The notes: a model not told the origin generated them from the sequence alone. A stretch of DNA of 64,000 bases from Chitinophagales bacterium (GCA_023957245.1 JAMLHJ010000008.1:62001-126000); one strand, 5' to 3'. Shown: positions 16,785 through 26,802, counted from the stretch's first letter. Program-made: numbers and translations.

Positions 16785-17669
16785 ATGGTCTATTCAATGA
16801 CGGGATTTGGAGCTGCTACCAGCAAATATAATCATCTTGTTTACAAGATTGAAATGAGGTCGCTGAATAGTAAAAGTCTAGATATCAATATCAAATTACC
16901 AAATGAGTTAAAATTTCATGAAGGCGAATTAAGAAATCTGTTAAACGACCTTATCAGAGGAAAGGTTGATGTAATGGTCAATATTGAAGAAACTTCTATT
17001 TCAAATGAAAACAACTCTCAAATCAACACTCATTTATTATTGCAATATTACAATGAGTTAAATTCCTTTATTGAAGAACATCAAATCCAAAACCATCAAA
17101 TTCTCAATACAATTTTAGGGTTTCCTCATATCATTGCAGACAACTCTTCTCTACAAGACACAAAAGCTATAGGAAATATATTATCTGAAACTATAAAATC
17201 AGCCATCCTCCTTTTGGTCGAACATAGAAAAACAGAGGGGCTAAGTCAAGAGCAAGATTTGGAAGATAAATTAAAAAATATTGCATCTTTCCTATCTCAA
17301 ATATCTATTTATGAGCCTTTGCGCATCAATCGAATCAGAGAAAGATATGAAAACGAACTCAAAAATTTAAGTCAGGATATCAAAGCCGACTCTGGGAGAT
17401 TGGAAATGGAGTTGATATTTTATATTGAAAAATTAGATATCAATGAAGAAAAAGTCAGATTATCTTCTCATATAGAATATTTTAGGGAAATTCTTAAAGA
17501 CACCTCCACCATTGAAAAAGGTAAAAAATTAGGATTTATTGCTCAAGAGATGGGTAGAGAAATCAACACTATTGGCTCTAAAGCTAATGATGCAGATATT
17601 CAGAAATTTGTCATCTTAATGAAAGATGATTTAGAAAAAATAAAAGAGCAAGTCAACAATATACTTTAA
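16785..17669 (+). CDS. YicC/YloC-family endoribonuclease
   Basis: A member of the YicC family, recently described as RNases; YicC in E. coli affects small-RNA turnover. The 294-residue protein has the invariant N-terminus MVYSMTGFGAA. Its C-terminal domain carries KKLGFIAQEMGREINTIGSK, where the acidic and His/Asn residues are conserved across the family. The stop codon abuts the gmk start (TAA then ATG). The yicC-gmk linkage is widespread in bacteria and supports both calls. Expression is probably from the TAACTTTG element upstream. Confidence 0.92.
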   Translation: MVYSMTGFGAATSKYNHLVYKIEMRSLNSKSLDINIKLPNELKFHEGELRNLLNDLIRGKVDVMVNIEETSISNENNSQINTHLLLQYYNELNSFIEEHQIQNHQILNTILGFPHIIADNSSLQDTKAIGNILSETIKSAILLLVEHRKTEGLSQEQDLEDKLKNIASFLSQISIYEPLRINRIRERYENELKNLSQDIKADSGRLEMELIFYIEKLDINEEKVRLSSHIEYFREILKDTSTIEKGKKLGFIAQEMGREINTIGSKANDADIQKFVILMKDDLEKIKEQVNNIL

Positions 17670-18263
17670 ATGACTTTTATGTCGCAGCACACAACAAATC
17701 TACATAAAGCCATCATTTTTACTGGTCCATCAGGAGGCGGGAAAACCACATTATCCCAATATGTATTAAAGTCATTTGATACAATAAAAAGATCTGTGTC
17801 TGCCACTACAAGATTGCCAAGAAAAGGAGAAATACAAGGATACGACTATTATTTTCTCTCCAATGAAGATTTCAAGAAACATATCTCCAATGAGGATTTT
17901 ATTGAGTGGGAACAAGTCTATGAAAATTTATTTTATGGTACTCTGAAATCTGAAGTTGAAAGAATTTGGAGCGAAGACAATATTGTCCTTTTCGTTGTTG
18001 ATGTCATTGGTTCCGAAACTTTAAAAAAATATTTTGGAGATAATTCAATCAAGATATTTGTAAAAACACCTAGTCTTGACACTTTAAAAGAACGCTTAGA
18101 GCGAAGAGGTACAGACACTGAGGAGAGTATCAAAAAGAGATTGAATAAAGCTGAAAAAGAATTATTATTTGAAAATAGTGCAGATATAGTCATTGTCAAT
18201 GACGACCTGCAACAAGCCAAAACCGATGCTTTAAATATTATTTCAGAATATATCAGAAAATAA
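17670..18263 (+). CDS. gmk: Guanylate kinase
   Basis: Phosphorylates GMP to GDP with ATP, an essential step of purine salvage and synthesis. The 197-residue protein has the P-loop GPSGGGKTT (residues 19-27), the GMP-binding SVSATTRLPRKGEIQGYDYYF segment (residues 39 on) and VDVIGS. LERRGTDTEESIKKRL forms the lid. Two starts are possible: the ATG immediately after the yicC stop (used here) or one three codons later; both leave the kinase core intact. The next gene, apaG, starts 42 bp downstream. Confidence 0.97.
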   Translation: MTFMSQHTTNLHKAIIFTGPSGGGKTTLSQYVLKSFDTIKRSVSATTRLPRKGEIQGYDYYFLSNEDFKKHISNEDFIEWEQVYENLFYGTLKSEVERIWSEDNIVLFVVDVIGSETLKKYFGDNSIKIFVKTPSLDTLKERLERRGTDTEESIKKRLNKAEKELLFENSADIVIVNDDLQQAKTDALNIISEYIRK

Positions 18264-18305
18264 TTTTAATCTCCATTTTCCCCTTTTTATTAGTATATTG
18301 GGATA

Positions 18306-18692
18306 ATGTTCGTAGCAATCACTAGAGATATAAAAATCACTGTAGAGTCATTCTTTCAGGAGGAGTATTCAAATATCCAAATGAACAATTATGTCTATGC
18401 ATATAGAATCACTATTGACAATCAAAGTAATCATATCGTCCAACTCTTATCAAGACATTGGCATATAACTGATTCATTAGGGACAAAACGAGAAGTAATC
18501 GGTGATGGAGTAATAGGGAAGACACCTATTATCTATCCCAATGAGTCTTTCAAATATATTTCAGGCTGTAACCTCCCATCAGATTTTGGTCAAATGTATG
18601 GAACATATACTATGCGTAAAATTAATGACGGAAAAACCTTCCAAGTTACCATTCCCAAATTTGTTCTAGTAGCTCCTTTTAAGCTCAATTAG
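18306..18692 (+). CDS. apaG: ApaG protein (DUF525)
   Basis: A 128-residue immunoglobulin-like-fold protein. ApaG homologues have been linked to Co2+/Mg2+ resistance and nucleotide binding, but no firm reaction is known for bacterial members. The family signature is clear: YAYRITIDNQS, then SRHWHITDSLG, then EVIGDGVIGKTPIIYPNE and FKYISGC. The length equals that of E. coli ApaG (about 125). It is probably the last gene of the yicC-gmk-apaG unit and converges on radC with a 9-bp gap. Confidence 0.92.
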   Translation: MFVAITRDIKITVESFFQEEYSNIQMNNYVYAYRITIDNQSNHIVQLLSRHWHITDSLGTKREVIGDGVIGKTPIIYPNESFKYISGCNLPSDFGQMYGTYTMRKINDGKTFQVTIPKFVLVAPFKLN

Positions 18693-18701
18693 ATATCCCA
18701 A

Positions 18702-19403
18702 TCAAATTCGACCTTCATCTGCAAAACTATAATAACCTTGATTGGTCACTATTAAATGATCCAATACTTTTATCTCCATCAATTCACCTGCCTTTATCAA
18801 TGAATTGGTAATTTGAATATCTTGAGAGCTTGGTGACAATGTGCCAGAAGGATGGTTATGTGCCAAAATCATTGAAGATGCCTGTTCACTAATCGCCCAT
18901 TTGAAAATCTGCCTAACATCCACAATTGTAGCAGCAAATCCTCCCTTGGTAATGCACTTGTATTTCAAAACAACCCCACGACGATTGAGCAAAACCACCC
19001 AAAACTCTTCATGTCCTAAATCCCCTATACAAGGAGCAATAAGGTCATAAGAGTTACGGCTACTTTTCACCACCTTCTCCTCCAAAGCAACAGATTGCTG
19101 CCTTCTTCTACCCAATTCTAATGCTGAGGCAATTGTGATGGCCTTAGCCTCTCCAATGCCCTTAACTGACATCAATTGTTGAATGGAAATTTTACCTAAT
19201 TCAGATAAGTTATTATTGGTAAGTGCTAAAATATTTCTAGCCAAATCCAAAGCAGAACAATTGCGAGTGCCAGACCCTATCAAAATTGCAAGCAATTCAG
19301 CATCAGTCATTGAACTTTTCCCTTTGGACAAAAGTTTTTCACGAGGTCGATCTTCTTCGGCCCATGATTTAATGTTGCTGTAAGTATTATTAGTATAAGT
19401 CAT
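18702..19403 (-). CDS. radC: RadC-family JAMM protein
   Basis: Length 233 residues from the ATG at 19403. An N-terminal UPF0758 helix-hairpin-helix segment (EEDRPREKLLSKGKSSMTD, then MSVKGIGEAKAITIASALE) is followed by a JAMM/MPN+ metalloprotease-like domain with LAHNHPSGTLSPSSQD, which keeps both His, the Ser and the Asp. Despite the name, a DNA-repair role for RadC is not supported experimentally in E. coli and the substrate is unknown. A start at 19430 was rejected because it would lie inside the rpsT terminator stem. Confidence 0.93.
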   Translation of the reverse strand: MTYTNNTYSNIKSWAEEDRPREKLLSKGKSSMTDAELLAILIGSGTRNCSALDLARNILALTNNNLSELGKISIQQLMSVKGIGEAKAITIASALELGRRRQQSVALEEKVVKSSRNSYDLIAPCIGDLGHEEFWVVLLNRRGVVLKYKCITKGGFAATIVDVRQIFKWAISEQASSMILAHNHPSGTLSPSSQDIQITNSLIKAGELMEIKVLDHLIVTNQGYYSFADEGRI

Positions 19404-19436
19404 AAAAAAAGGTACATCATTAAGATGCACCTTTTT
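19404..19436 (-). terminator. Rho-independent terminator of rpsT
   Basis: On the minus strand, stem GGTGCATC/GATGTACC (8 bp, one G-U) with loop TTAAT is followed by seven Ts and preceded by As. It lies 27 nt after the rpsT stop and immediately upstream of the radC ATG, so radC depends on readthrough or a weak internal promoter. Confidence 0.85.
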
Positions 19437-19462
19437 ATTATTTCCATAAAATTTTAAAAATC

Positions 19463-19714
19463 TTATAACGAATTTACTCCTTTTGTAATAGAAGATTTCA
19501 AGTTAGCAGCTTTGTTTTTGTGAATTTGGTTTCTTTTCGCCAATTTATCAATCATAGCTACAACACTTGGTAATAATGTCTCAGCTTCATCTTTTGAAGT
19601 CAAGCTTTGTAATTTACGGATAGCATTACGGGTAGTTTTTCCATAATATCTATTTTCTAATCTTCTTTTAGCAGTTTGTCTGATTCGCTTCTGAGCTGAT
19701 TTATGATGTGCCAT
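19463..19714 (-). CDS. rpsT: 30S ribosomal protein S20
   Basis: A primary 16S-rRNA-binding protein of the small subunit. The 83 residues are basic and helical, with [20 protein letters not shown] at the N-terminus and [13 protein letters not shown] near the end, both diagnostic for bS20. It is monocistronic: a strong Bacteroidota-type promoter lies just upstream and a terminator just downstream. Confidence 0.97.
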   Translation of the reverse strand: MAHHKSAQKRIRQTAKRRLENRYYGKTTRNAIRKLQSLTSKDEAETLLPSVVAMIDKLAKRNQIHKNKAANLKSSITKGVNSL

Positions 19715-19738
19715 TGCTTACCTTGTAATTTGAATGGG

Positions 19739-19768
19739 CAAAGATAGAAAGTATTTTTTAAAAACAAA
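19739..19768 (-). promoter_or_regulatory. Promoter of rpsT (TTTG-N18-TATCTTTG)
   Basis: On the minus strand TTTG (19768-19765), an 18-bp spacer and TATCTTTG (19746-19739) form a near-ideal Bacteroidota sigma-ABfr promoter. The -7 box lies 24 nt upstream of the rpsT ATG. This is one of the two best promoters in the window. Confidence 0.7.
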
Positions 19769-19897
19769 ACAAAATTCAATTAGATTTTTTAAAAAACTTT
19801 TTTCTTGAAAATTGTTATCTCAAATAATCTTAAAAGTTGGCTTATAAAATTTTTATCTAAAATAAAGTACCGATATTTGTTTTAATATTTCAGAATT

Positions 19898-22627
19898 ATG
19901 ATGGATTTGTCTTTTCTATTAAATGCCCATCCTTCCTATGTAGATCAATTATATAGGGATTTTTTAAAAAACCCTGATGCTGTTGAACGTGAATGGAGGA
20001 TATTCTTTGAAGGATACGATTTTTCTTCAAAATCAAGTAACACAACAATTGGTGAGCAATCACTCATCTTAGACCCTAAGGAATTTAAAGTCGTCAAACT
20101 CATATACGCCTATCGTAACAAAGGGCACTTAGTGTCTGACACCAATCCAATACGTCCAAGAAAAGATAGACATGCAGATCTCGACCTTAAATATTATGAT
20201 TTGGGAGATGATGACATGGATACAGAATTTTATGGTGGCCATGAACTAGGTCTTGGTCGTGCGACCTTAAGAGATATTTTAAATAGGTTGAAAACAATTT
20301 ACTGCCGTACTATTGGCTGGGAATACAACTATATAGACAATCGAGAAGAAAGAATATGGCTGAGAGATAAAATTGAACATAGCTATACTGCTTATGAACA
20401 TCCTTTTGAAAAGAAAAAAAGGATACTTAAAAAACTCAATGACTCTGCTGTGTATGAAAAATTCTTGGGGACAAAATTTATCGGTCAGAAAAGATTTTCA
20501 TTGGAAGGAGGAGAGTCAACAATTCCTTCTTTAGATGCAATGATTAACGTTGCTGCCAATGATGGCTGTAAAGAAGTCGTTATCGGTATGGCTCATAGAG
20601 GGCGTATCAATATATTAGTAAATATAGTAGGTAAAACTTATGAGGAAGTCTTTACAGAATTTGAAGGAGTATCTCCTGAAAATCTCTTATCTGGAACAGG
20701 CGATGTGAAATACCACAAAGGATATGCTTCACAATATACCACTATGGATAACAAGACTGTGTATATCAATTTATTGCCCAATCCTTCTCATTTAGAGGCA
20801 GTTAATCCTGTTGTACAAGGATTCTGTAGAGCTAAGGCAGATGCGGTTTATGAGTCAAATTACGACTCTATACTACCCATCTCTATCCATGGTGACGCTG
20901 CAGTAGCAGGGCAAGGAATTATTTACGAAGTACTTCAAATGTCTTTATTAAAAGGATATAAAGTAGGAGGCACTGTACATTTTGTCATCAACAATCAGAT
21001 AGGATTTACTACAGACTTTGATGATGCACGTTCATCTTATTACAGCACATCTATCGCTACAACTTTACAATGCCCCGTTTTCCATGTCAATGGTGATGAC
21101 GTAGAAGCAACTGCATTTGTTTCAGAACTGGCTGTTGAATACAGACAAAAATTCCATAAAGATGCATTTATTGACATGGTGTGTTATCGTAAACATGGAC
21201 ACAACGAAGGTGATGACCCACAATACACACAACCACAAATGTATGATATCATTAAAAACCACAAGAGTGTCAGAGATATCTATAGTCAAAAATTGATAGA
21301 TTGGGGTGTAGCTGGAGCTGAGTTAGTAAAAGGATTTGAAAAGGATTTCTGGGCTGAGCTTCAACAACGACTAGATTATACAAAACAAAACACTATTCCT
21401 TATCAACTTCAGCCGACGGACATTGCTTGGAAAAAAATCAGATTTGCTAAACAACAAGATTTTGAAAGCTCTCCTGAAACTAAAATTTCCAAAACTACAC
21501 TTGTTAAAATTATCAAGGCATTGGTAAAAGTTCCGAATAACTTTGAACCTCTGAAAAAAATTGACAAAATGCTTCAAAGTAGAAGGGATATCATGCGTCA
21601 ACAACAATCAGTGGACTGGGCAGCTGGAGAATTGATCGGATATGGCTCTATCCTTTTGGATGGTAAAAATGTCCGTATGAGTGGTGAAGATGTAAAAAGA
21701 GGAACTTTTTCACATCGACATGCGACTGTATATGATGAAAACACTGGTGAAGAATACAACAGATTAGACCATATCGCTGATGATGGAAAACAAGGAAAGT
21801 TTTTAATCTACAACTCTCACCTTTCAGAATATGGAGTGCTTGGATTTGAGTTTGGATATTCATTAACTCACCCTGACCATTTAGTGGTTTGGGAAGCACA
21901 ATTTGGAGATTTTGTCAACGGTGCTCAAATTATTTTAGACCAATTTATTGCATCTAGTGAAACTAAATGGAATAAAAGTTCAGGGATGATATTATTACTT
22001 CCTCATGGATATGAAGGAGCAGGACCAGAGCACTCTAGTGCAAGATTGGAGAGATTTTTACAAAACTGTGCAGAACTGAATATGGTTGTTACCAATATTA
22101 CTACACCTGCCAATCTCTTCCATGCTATCCGAAGACAATTGGCGTGGGAGTTTAGAAAACCATTAATCAATATGTCTCCTAAGTCATTATTGCGCCACCC
22201 TGATTGTACATCAGATGTCAGCGAGATATATGAAGGCAAATTCCAAGAGATAATTGATGATAAATCGGTAGAAGCTCCTAATAAAGTAAAAAGAGTAGTA
22301 TTCTGTTCTGGAAAAATTTATTATGACCTACTCAAATACAAAAAGGAAAACCAACGTAATGATGTCGCATTAGTAAGAATGGAACAATTGTACCCATTGG
22401 CTTATACTCAAGTTGACAATATTTTGAACAAATATCCTAAAGCCAAAATATTCTGGACACAAGAAGAGCCTTCCAATATGGGCGCATGGTGGTACATTAG
22501 AAATACTCTCCCTGATATTAAGTGGAATGTAGTTTCTCGACTAGCAAGTGCATCTCCTGCGACAGGATTTTCAAAAATTCATGAAAAAGAACAGCATGAA
22601 ATTGTAGATAAGACTTTTAACGATTAA
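19898..22627 (+). CDS. sucA: 2-oxoglutarate dehydrogenase E1 component
   Basis: Thiamine-diphosphate-dependent decarboxylase of the 2-oxoglutarate dehydrogenase complex (TCA cycle), passing a succinyl group to the lipoyl arm of SucB. The 909-residue length is typical. The N-terminus SFLLNAHPSYVDQLYRDFLK is the usual E2-binding region. GMAHRGRINILVNI, HGDAAVAGQGI (ThDP/Mg binding), the later GHNEGDDPQYTQP and LPHGYEGAGPEHSSARLERF are family blocks. The first of two adjacent ATGs is used. sucB follows after 22 bp. No E3 gene (lpd) is in the window, so dihydrolipoamide dehydrogenase must come from elsewhere. Confidence 0.97.
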   Translation: MMDLSFLLNAHPSYVDQLYRDFLKNPDAVEREWRIFFEGYDFSSKSSNTTIGEQSLILDPKEFKVVKLIYAYRNKGHLVSDTNPIRPRKDRHADLDLKYYDLGDDDMDTEFYGGHELGLGRATLRDILNRLKTIYCRTIGWEYNYIDNREERIWLRDKIEHSYTAYEHPFEKKKRILKKLNDSAVYEKFLGTKFIGQKRFSLEGGESTIPSLDAMINVAANDGCKEVVIGMAHRGRINILVNIVGKTYEEVFTEFEGVSPENLLSGTGDVKYHKGYASQYTTMDNKTVYINLLPNPSHLEAVNPVVQGFCRAKADAVYESNYDSILPISIHGDAAVAGQGIIYEVLQMSLLKGYKVGGTVHFVINNQIGFTTDFDDARSSYYSTSIATTLQCPVFHVNGDDVEATAFVSELAVEYRQKFHKDAFIDMVCYRKHGHNEGDDPQYTQPQMYDIIKNHKSVRDIYSQKLIDWGVAGAELVKGFEKDFWAELQQRLDYTKQNTIPYQLQPTDIAWKKIRFAKQQDFESSPETKISKTTLVKIIKALVKVPNNFEPLKKIDKMLQSRRDIMRQQQSVDWAAGELIGYGSILLDGKNVRMSGEDVKRGTFSHRHATVYDENTGEEYNRLDHIADDGKQGKFLIYNSHLSEYGVLGFEFGYSLTHPDHLVVWEAQFGDFVNGAQIILDQFIASSETKWNKSSGMILLLPHGYEGAGPEHSSARLERFLQNCAELNMVVTNITTPANLFHAIRRQLAWEFRKPLINMSPKSLLRHPDCTSDVSEIYEGKFQEIIDDKSVEAPNKVKRVVFCSGKIYYDLLKYKKENQRNDVALVRMEQLYPLAYTQVDNILNKYPKAKIFWTQEEPSNMGAWWYIRNTLPDIKWNVVSRLASASPATGFSKIHEKEQHEIVDKTFND

Positions 22628-22649
22628 ATTTATAGTATAAATATTTAAA

Positions 22650-23894
22650 ATGAAGATAGAAATCAGAGTTCCGTCTATCGGAGAATCCGTTACAGAAGTT
22701 ACCCTTTCCACATGGCTTGTCGAAGATGGAGCGTCTGTGGAGATAGATGAAGCCATTTGTGAATTTGAATCAGATAAGGCTACATTAGAATTACCTGCTG
22801 AAGCAGCTGGGAAAGTTATTCGTGTAGCAAAAGAAGGGGAAGATTTGAAAATTGGTGATTTAGTTTGTTACATAGACACAGATGGTGCTGGAAAAGCAAA
22901 AGTTGAAAAAGCTGAAGCTCCTGTTGAGACATCTAATCAAGCTACTCCTCCTCCAACTTCAAGTCCCAAAGAAGATTCTTATGCTACTGCTCACCCTTCT
23001 CCTGCTGCCAAAAAGATTTTAGATGAAAAAGGAATTGAACCTAGTTCTATAAAAGGTACAGGTGTAGATGGAAGAATCACCAAAGAAGATGCTAATAACG
23101 CTTCGAAAGCAGAGGAAATAAAACCTCAACTTCCTGTTCCTACTCCTTCAAAAGAAGAATTGGTAGTTAAAAATGAAGTGACAATTTCAGGAAATCGTGG
23201 TGAGAGAGTCGAGAAAATGACTAGGTTGAGAAAAACCATTTCTAGAAGACTAGTAGAAGTCAAAAACAATACTGCTATGCTAACTACATTTAATGAAGTG
23301 GACATGACAAGAATCATGGAATTGAGAAAGCAGTATAAAGATGATTTCAGTACTGAACATGGAATCAATCTAGGCTTCATGTCATTTTTTGTTAAAGCAT
23401 GTACATTAGCATTACAAAAATTCCCTGCTATCAATGCCTATATCAATGATGATTCTATCATTTACCATGATTTTTATGATGTATCTATAGCTGTTTCTAC
23501 TCCTAAAGGCTTGGTCGTTCCAGTAATCAGAAATACAGAGCTACTCAGTTTTGCAGATATAGAAAAAGAGATTAAAAGATTGGCAACTTTAGGTAGAGAT
23601 GGTCAATTATCTATTGGCGATATGGAAGGAGGCACTTTCACCATCACTAATGGAGGTGTATTTGGTTCATTGCTAAGTACTCCTATTATTAATCAACCTC
23701 AATCTGCTATTTTAGGAATGCATAAAATACAAGATAGACCTATGGTGATTAATGGTCAAATCACTGCACGACCAATGATGTATCTAGCTCTTTCTTATGA
23801 CCATAGAATCGTAGATGGTAAAGAATCTGTAAGCTTCTTAGTAGCTGTTAAAGATTATTTAGAAAATCCTGAAAGAATGCTTTTTGGAATATAA
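22650..23894 (+). CDS. sucB: Dihydrolipoamide succinyltransferase (E2 of 2-oxoglutarate dehydrogenase)
   Basis: The core acyltransferase of the complex. Domain order over 414 residues: one lipoyl domain (1-76, lipoylated Lys43 in ESDKATLEL), a Pro/Thr-rich linker, a peripheral-subunit-binding domain (about 117-150, [20 protein letters not shown]), a second linker, and the catalytic domain. The catalytic domain carries [14 protein letters not shown], in which His385 and Asp389 are the active-site pair. The single lipoyl domain and linkage to sucA identify it as the succinyl rather than acetyl transferase. The operon ends at the terminator right after the stop. Confidence 0.96.
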   Translation: MKIEIRVPSIGESVTEVTLSTWLVEDGASVEIDEAICEFESDKATLELPAEAAGKVIRVAKEGEDLKIGDLVCYIDTDGAGKAKVEKAEAPVETSNQATPPPTSSPKEDSYATAHPSPAAKKILDEKGIEPSSIKGTGVDGRITKEDANNASKAEEIKPQLPVPTPSKEELVVKNEVTISGNRGERVEKMTRLRKTISRRLVEVKNNTAMLTTFNEVDMTRIMELRKQYKDDFSTEHGINLGFMSFFVKACTLALQKFPAINAYINDDSIIYHDFYDVSIAVSTPKGLVVPVIRNTELLSFADIEKEIKRLATLGRDGQLSIGDMEGGTFTITNGGVFGSLLSTPIINQPQSAILGMHKIQDRPMVINGQITARPMMYLALSYDHRIVDGKESVSFLVAVKDYLENPERMLFGI

Positions 23895-23915
23895 TCCAAA
23901 TAACAAATAACTTTT

Positions 23916-23946
23916 AAAACCTCTGAGCAATCAGAGGTTTTTTATT
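23916..23946. terminator. Bidirectional terminator between sucB and msrA
   Basis: Stem AAAACCTCTGA (23916-23926) and TCAGAGGTTTT (23931-23941) enclose a GCAA tetraloop. On the plus strand TTTTTTATTTT follows; on the minus strand a run of Ts also follows, so it can serve both convergent units. Confidence 0.85.
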
Positions 23947-24565
23947 TTAACTGCTCTTTGAAAAGCTTTTCTACTTTATGAATTTTAGGAGAAATTACAA
24001 AAGTACAATATGGTTGAGAAGAATTGAGATTGTAATAATTTTGATGCCCAATTTCTGCTGGATAAAATATACTCGAAGGTGTAACCTCTGTTACTATTGG
24101 AGATTTTAAAATTTTTGAAACTTCAAACTCCTTTATCACATCTAATATTATCTGCTTTTGAGTTTCATTTTCATAAAAGACAACAGATTTATACTGAGTC
24201 CCTTCATCAGCCCCTTGCCTATTCAAAGTAGTCGGGTCATGGCTCATAAAAAATATCTCTAACAACTCTTTTAGTGAAACAACATTGGGTTGGAATGCAA
24301 TTTGAATCACTTCCACGTGTCCTGTCAATCCAGTACATACTTCCATATAACTAGGATTTTTTGTACTACCTCCCATATATCCTGAAACTACAGTGTCCAC
24401 ACCTTTTATCCGTTGAAAAACAGCTTCCGTACACCAAAAGCACCCACCACCGAGCGTAATAACTTCATTCATACTATTATCTTTTATTGTCGAATATGAA
24501 GGTTTATTGACATTAACACATGCTACAAGAATTAAAACTAACCCTATAAACCAAAACCTCATCAT
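23942..24565 (-). CDS. msrA: Peptide methionine sulfoxide reductase MsrA, lipoprotein form
   Basis: Reduces the S-epimer of methionine sulfoxide in proteins. From the ATG at 24565 (207 residues) the N-terminus is a lipoprotein signal (FWFIGLVLILVAC, lipobox Cys16), so this copy should be anchored in the envelope. The catalytic block is GGGCFWCTEAVFQRI with nucleophile Cys42. GYMGGSTKNPSYMEVCTG and FMSHDPTTLNRQGAD are further family motifs. It lacks a fused MsrB domain. A longer TTG-start reading overlaps the upstream glycosyltransferase and would bury the signal peptide, so it was not used. It is 19 bp downstream of the glycosyltransferase, probably in the same operon. Confidence 0.94.
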   Translation of the reverse strand: MMRFWFIGLVLILVACVNVNKPSYSTIKDNSMNEVITLGGGCFWCTEAVFQRIKGVDTVVSGYMGGSTKNPSYMEVCTGLTGHVEVIQIAFQPNVVSLKELLEIFFMSHDPTTLNRQGADEGTQYKSVVFYENETQKQIILDVIKEFEVSKILKSPIVTEVTPSSIFYPAEIGHQNYYNLNSSQPYCTFVISPKIHKVEKLFKEQLK

Positions 24566-24584
24566 CTTGAAAAAAACTTTCGAC

Positions 24585-25778
24585 TTATTCTTCTTCAACA
24601 GATAAGATATCAATAGGTTTTTCTTTATTGCAAATTGAATAAAATAAATTCAAATACTTATTCACTACTTTGTTCCAACTATATCGCTCAAATAAGAATT
24701 GAGCCAACCCCTCAGGATATTGATAGTCTTTTAAAAATTTATTGTAATAAAAATCAGCTACCAAATTAGCAATCGAAGAAGGTTTTTCATACTGTATAAA
24801 ATTTCCATTCACACCTTCAATAATCAACCCATTTGTTCCACTGACTTCAGTACATAGTACATAAACGCCTCTAGATAAAGCTTCCAATACAGCCATTGAC
24901 ATTGCTTCCTCCCTACTCGGCAAAATGAGAAGGTCTGCATTTTCATATTTTTTTAGTACATCATAATGACTAATCTGTCCCATCACCTCAATATTTCTCA
25001 ATTCGAGTTGCATGGCTCTTTTCTCCACCTGTGACTTCAATGGACCTTCTCCTATCATAATAAAATGAGCAGGGATATTGAATTGATTGATTAACTGACA
25101 AGATTCTACAAAAGTTAATGGGTCTTTTTGTTCTACCATTCTACCGACAAAAAGAATTGTCAAACTATTCTTATTGCTATTAAATCCTGACTTATAGTGT
25201 TCCATCAACATACCATTAGGAATCACAATATTTTGAGATGTTGAACCTAAAAATCTATCTGCACTTACTTTCAAATCATCTGTCAGAACAATATTTTTAG
25301 CAGATGCATTCATAATTTTCTTTATCCACGGATATGACAAAATATGCCAAGCCCACATCTGTTTGGGTGCAAACCATGGAATATCATGCCCATGACTTAA
25401 AACCACATAAGGAATACTCCATCTTCTTTTGACATATTGCGCCACTATTCCTCCAGGCATCGTAAAATTGGCCAAGCATACATCAAAGAATAACTCATCG
25501 GGTAAGTCTTTAAAATATTTAAGAGCAACTCTTGCCCAAGATAACATCTCTATAGGATTAGACTTATAAACAACTTTCCGCTTTGATTTAAGACGTACAA
25601 TAGTCAAATTGCCATCTGAACTATATTCTGGTTCACCAGCAAACCATGTCGTCACAATATGCACTAGACAACCTTTAGCTGCGAATCTTTCTGCTAAGTG
25701 TTTTGTAACAATACCAGCACCGCCTCCCAATGGAGGATATTCATAGTTTAAGATTAATATTTTAAGCGAATTGGACAA
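24585..25778 (-). CDS. GT4-family glycosyltransferase (GT-B fold)
   Basis: Transfers a sugar from an activated donor, likely in surface glycan or exopolysaccharide assembly; donor and acceptor cannot be read from sequence. The 397-residue protein has the N-terminal acceptor domain starting ILILNYEYPPLGGGAGIVTK, the second-domain motif ILFVGRMVEQKDPLTFVE, and the donor-binding ILPSREEAMSMAVLEALSRG with the E-x7-E pattern of retaining GT4 enzymes. The start is TTG at 25778: an in-frame stop lies shortly upstream and no ATG precedes the conserved beginning. msrA follows. Confidence 0.92.
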   Translation of the reverse strand: MSNSLKILILNYEYPPLGGGAGIVTKHLAERFAAKGCLVHIVTTWFAGEPEYSSDGNLTIVRLKSKRKVVYKSNPIEMLSWARVALKYFKDLPDELFFDVCLANFTMPGGIVAQYVKRRWSIPYVVLSHGHDIPWFAPKQMWAWHILSYPWIKKIMNASAKNIVLTDDLKVSADRFLGSTSQNIVIPNGMLMEHYKSGFNSNKNSLTILFVGRMVEQKDPLTFVESCQLINQFNIPAHFIMIGEGPLKSQVEKRAMQLELRNIEVMGQISHYDVLKKYENADLLILPSREEAMSMAVLEALSRGVYVLCTEVSGTNGLIIEGVNGNFIQYEKPSSIANLVADFYYNKFLKDYQYPEGLAQFLFERYSWNKVVNKYLNLFYSICNKEKPIDILSVEEE

Positions 25779-25896
25779 AGCTATCTGATATGCATCTTAA
25801 AAATAAAAAAATAAATGCATTGGCACTTAAAATTAAGTCAATAAAGTAATTCGAGCTCTCAAATTAATTGATAAACAAATAAATAAGTCTAAAAGG

Positions 25897-26802
25897 CTAT
25901 GGAATATTAAAAGATTGAGGCTCAACTTTTATATCTCTATCTGGTAGCAAATAAGGAATTAAACCAGCTTTTAATATTAGTTTTGAAGCTTGCTTTGTAT
26001 GAATAAACTTCACAAATCCCACCCCATCGTGACTAGAAATATTGCAATATAGTACGGTATATGGAATCACAAATGGCCATTCTTGCGTATAAATAGAAGA
26101 TTGAGAAATAAAAACATCATTCTTTCCTGACACTCCTAGCCATCTAAATTTTGAAACAATTTCTTTTGCAACTGGATTATAAATGTCACTTATTAAAGAA
26201 AATGGTAAGATACCAATATAGTCAGGTTCCTTCTTTAGAAATGCTTGTAACTCTTCGATAGTTCTGACAGTTTTCAATTTTCTATTTCCATCAACAACAC
26301 CATATTTACGTAGCAATAAGGAATACAAATCAGAATACTCTCCTATTGTGACTATTTTTTCTTGCCCTTTAACAATTTGCTGAGCAAATGACAATGAGTC
26401 AATAATACTATCCTTGCTTTCTTTATCCTTTATTAAAGTAATAGCATTATAAGCAAAAGTATATTGAAGAGGTTTGGATTCATGTAATACCTTTATTTGT
26501 TCCAATTCAGAAGCGGTACATTCTCTTTGTAAAACAATTATTCTGGTGCTATCAGAAAGCATCGCATTCATAACATCTACATCCTTACGATAATTAGCTT
26601 TCACTGATGCCTTAGGAAAATGTACTGAATAAATTTTACCCAATTGGCTTAATAATGATTCAGTATTTATATCAGCAAATAATGAGATTTCTCCCACATT
26701 AATATTATCTAAATCATAAGCACTTTTGTCTGCTTTGTCCGTTTCTGTCTTACATGAAGTGAAAAAGAAACTACCCAATAATAAAAAGAAAAATAATCTC
26801 AT
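25897..26802 (-). CDS. PstS-like substrate-binding lipoprotein
   Basis: A 301-residue lipoprotein (signal LLLGSFFFTSC, lipobox Cys17) with a periplasmic-binding-protein type II fold like the PstS phosphate-binding family (DSTRIIVLQRECTASE, FAYNAITLIKDKES, GVGFVKFIHTKQASK). In Bacteroidota such single PstS-like proteins often sit with ExbB/ExbD/TonB genes rather than a Pst ABC transporter, and here no permease or ATPase is adjacent. Phosphate binding is therefore only a family-level guess. It overlaps the upstream 79-residue membrane-protein gene by ATGA (26799-26802), so the two are co-translated. Confidence 0.8.
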   Translation of the reverse strand: MRLFFFLLLGSFFFTSCKTETDKADKSAYDLDNINVGEISLFADINTESLLSQLGKIYSVHFPKASVKANYRKDVDVMNAMLSDSTRIIVLQRECTASELEQIKVLHESKPLQYTFAYNAITLIKDKESKDSIIDSLSFAQQIVKGQEKIVTIGEYSDLYSLLLRKYGVVDGNRKLKTVRTIEELQAFLKKEPDYIGILPFSLISDIYNPVAKEIVSKFRWLGVSGKNDVFISQSSIYTQEWPFVIPYTVLYCNISSHDGVGFVKFIHTKQASKLILKAGLIPYLLPDRDIKVEPQSFNIP

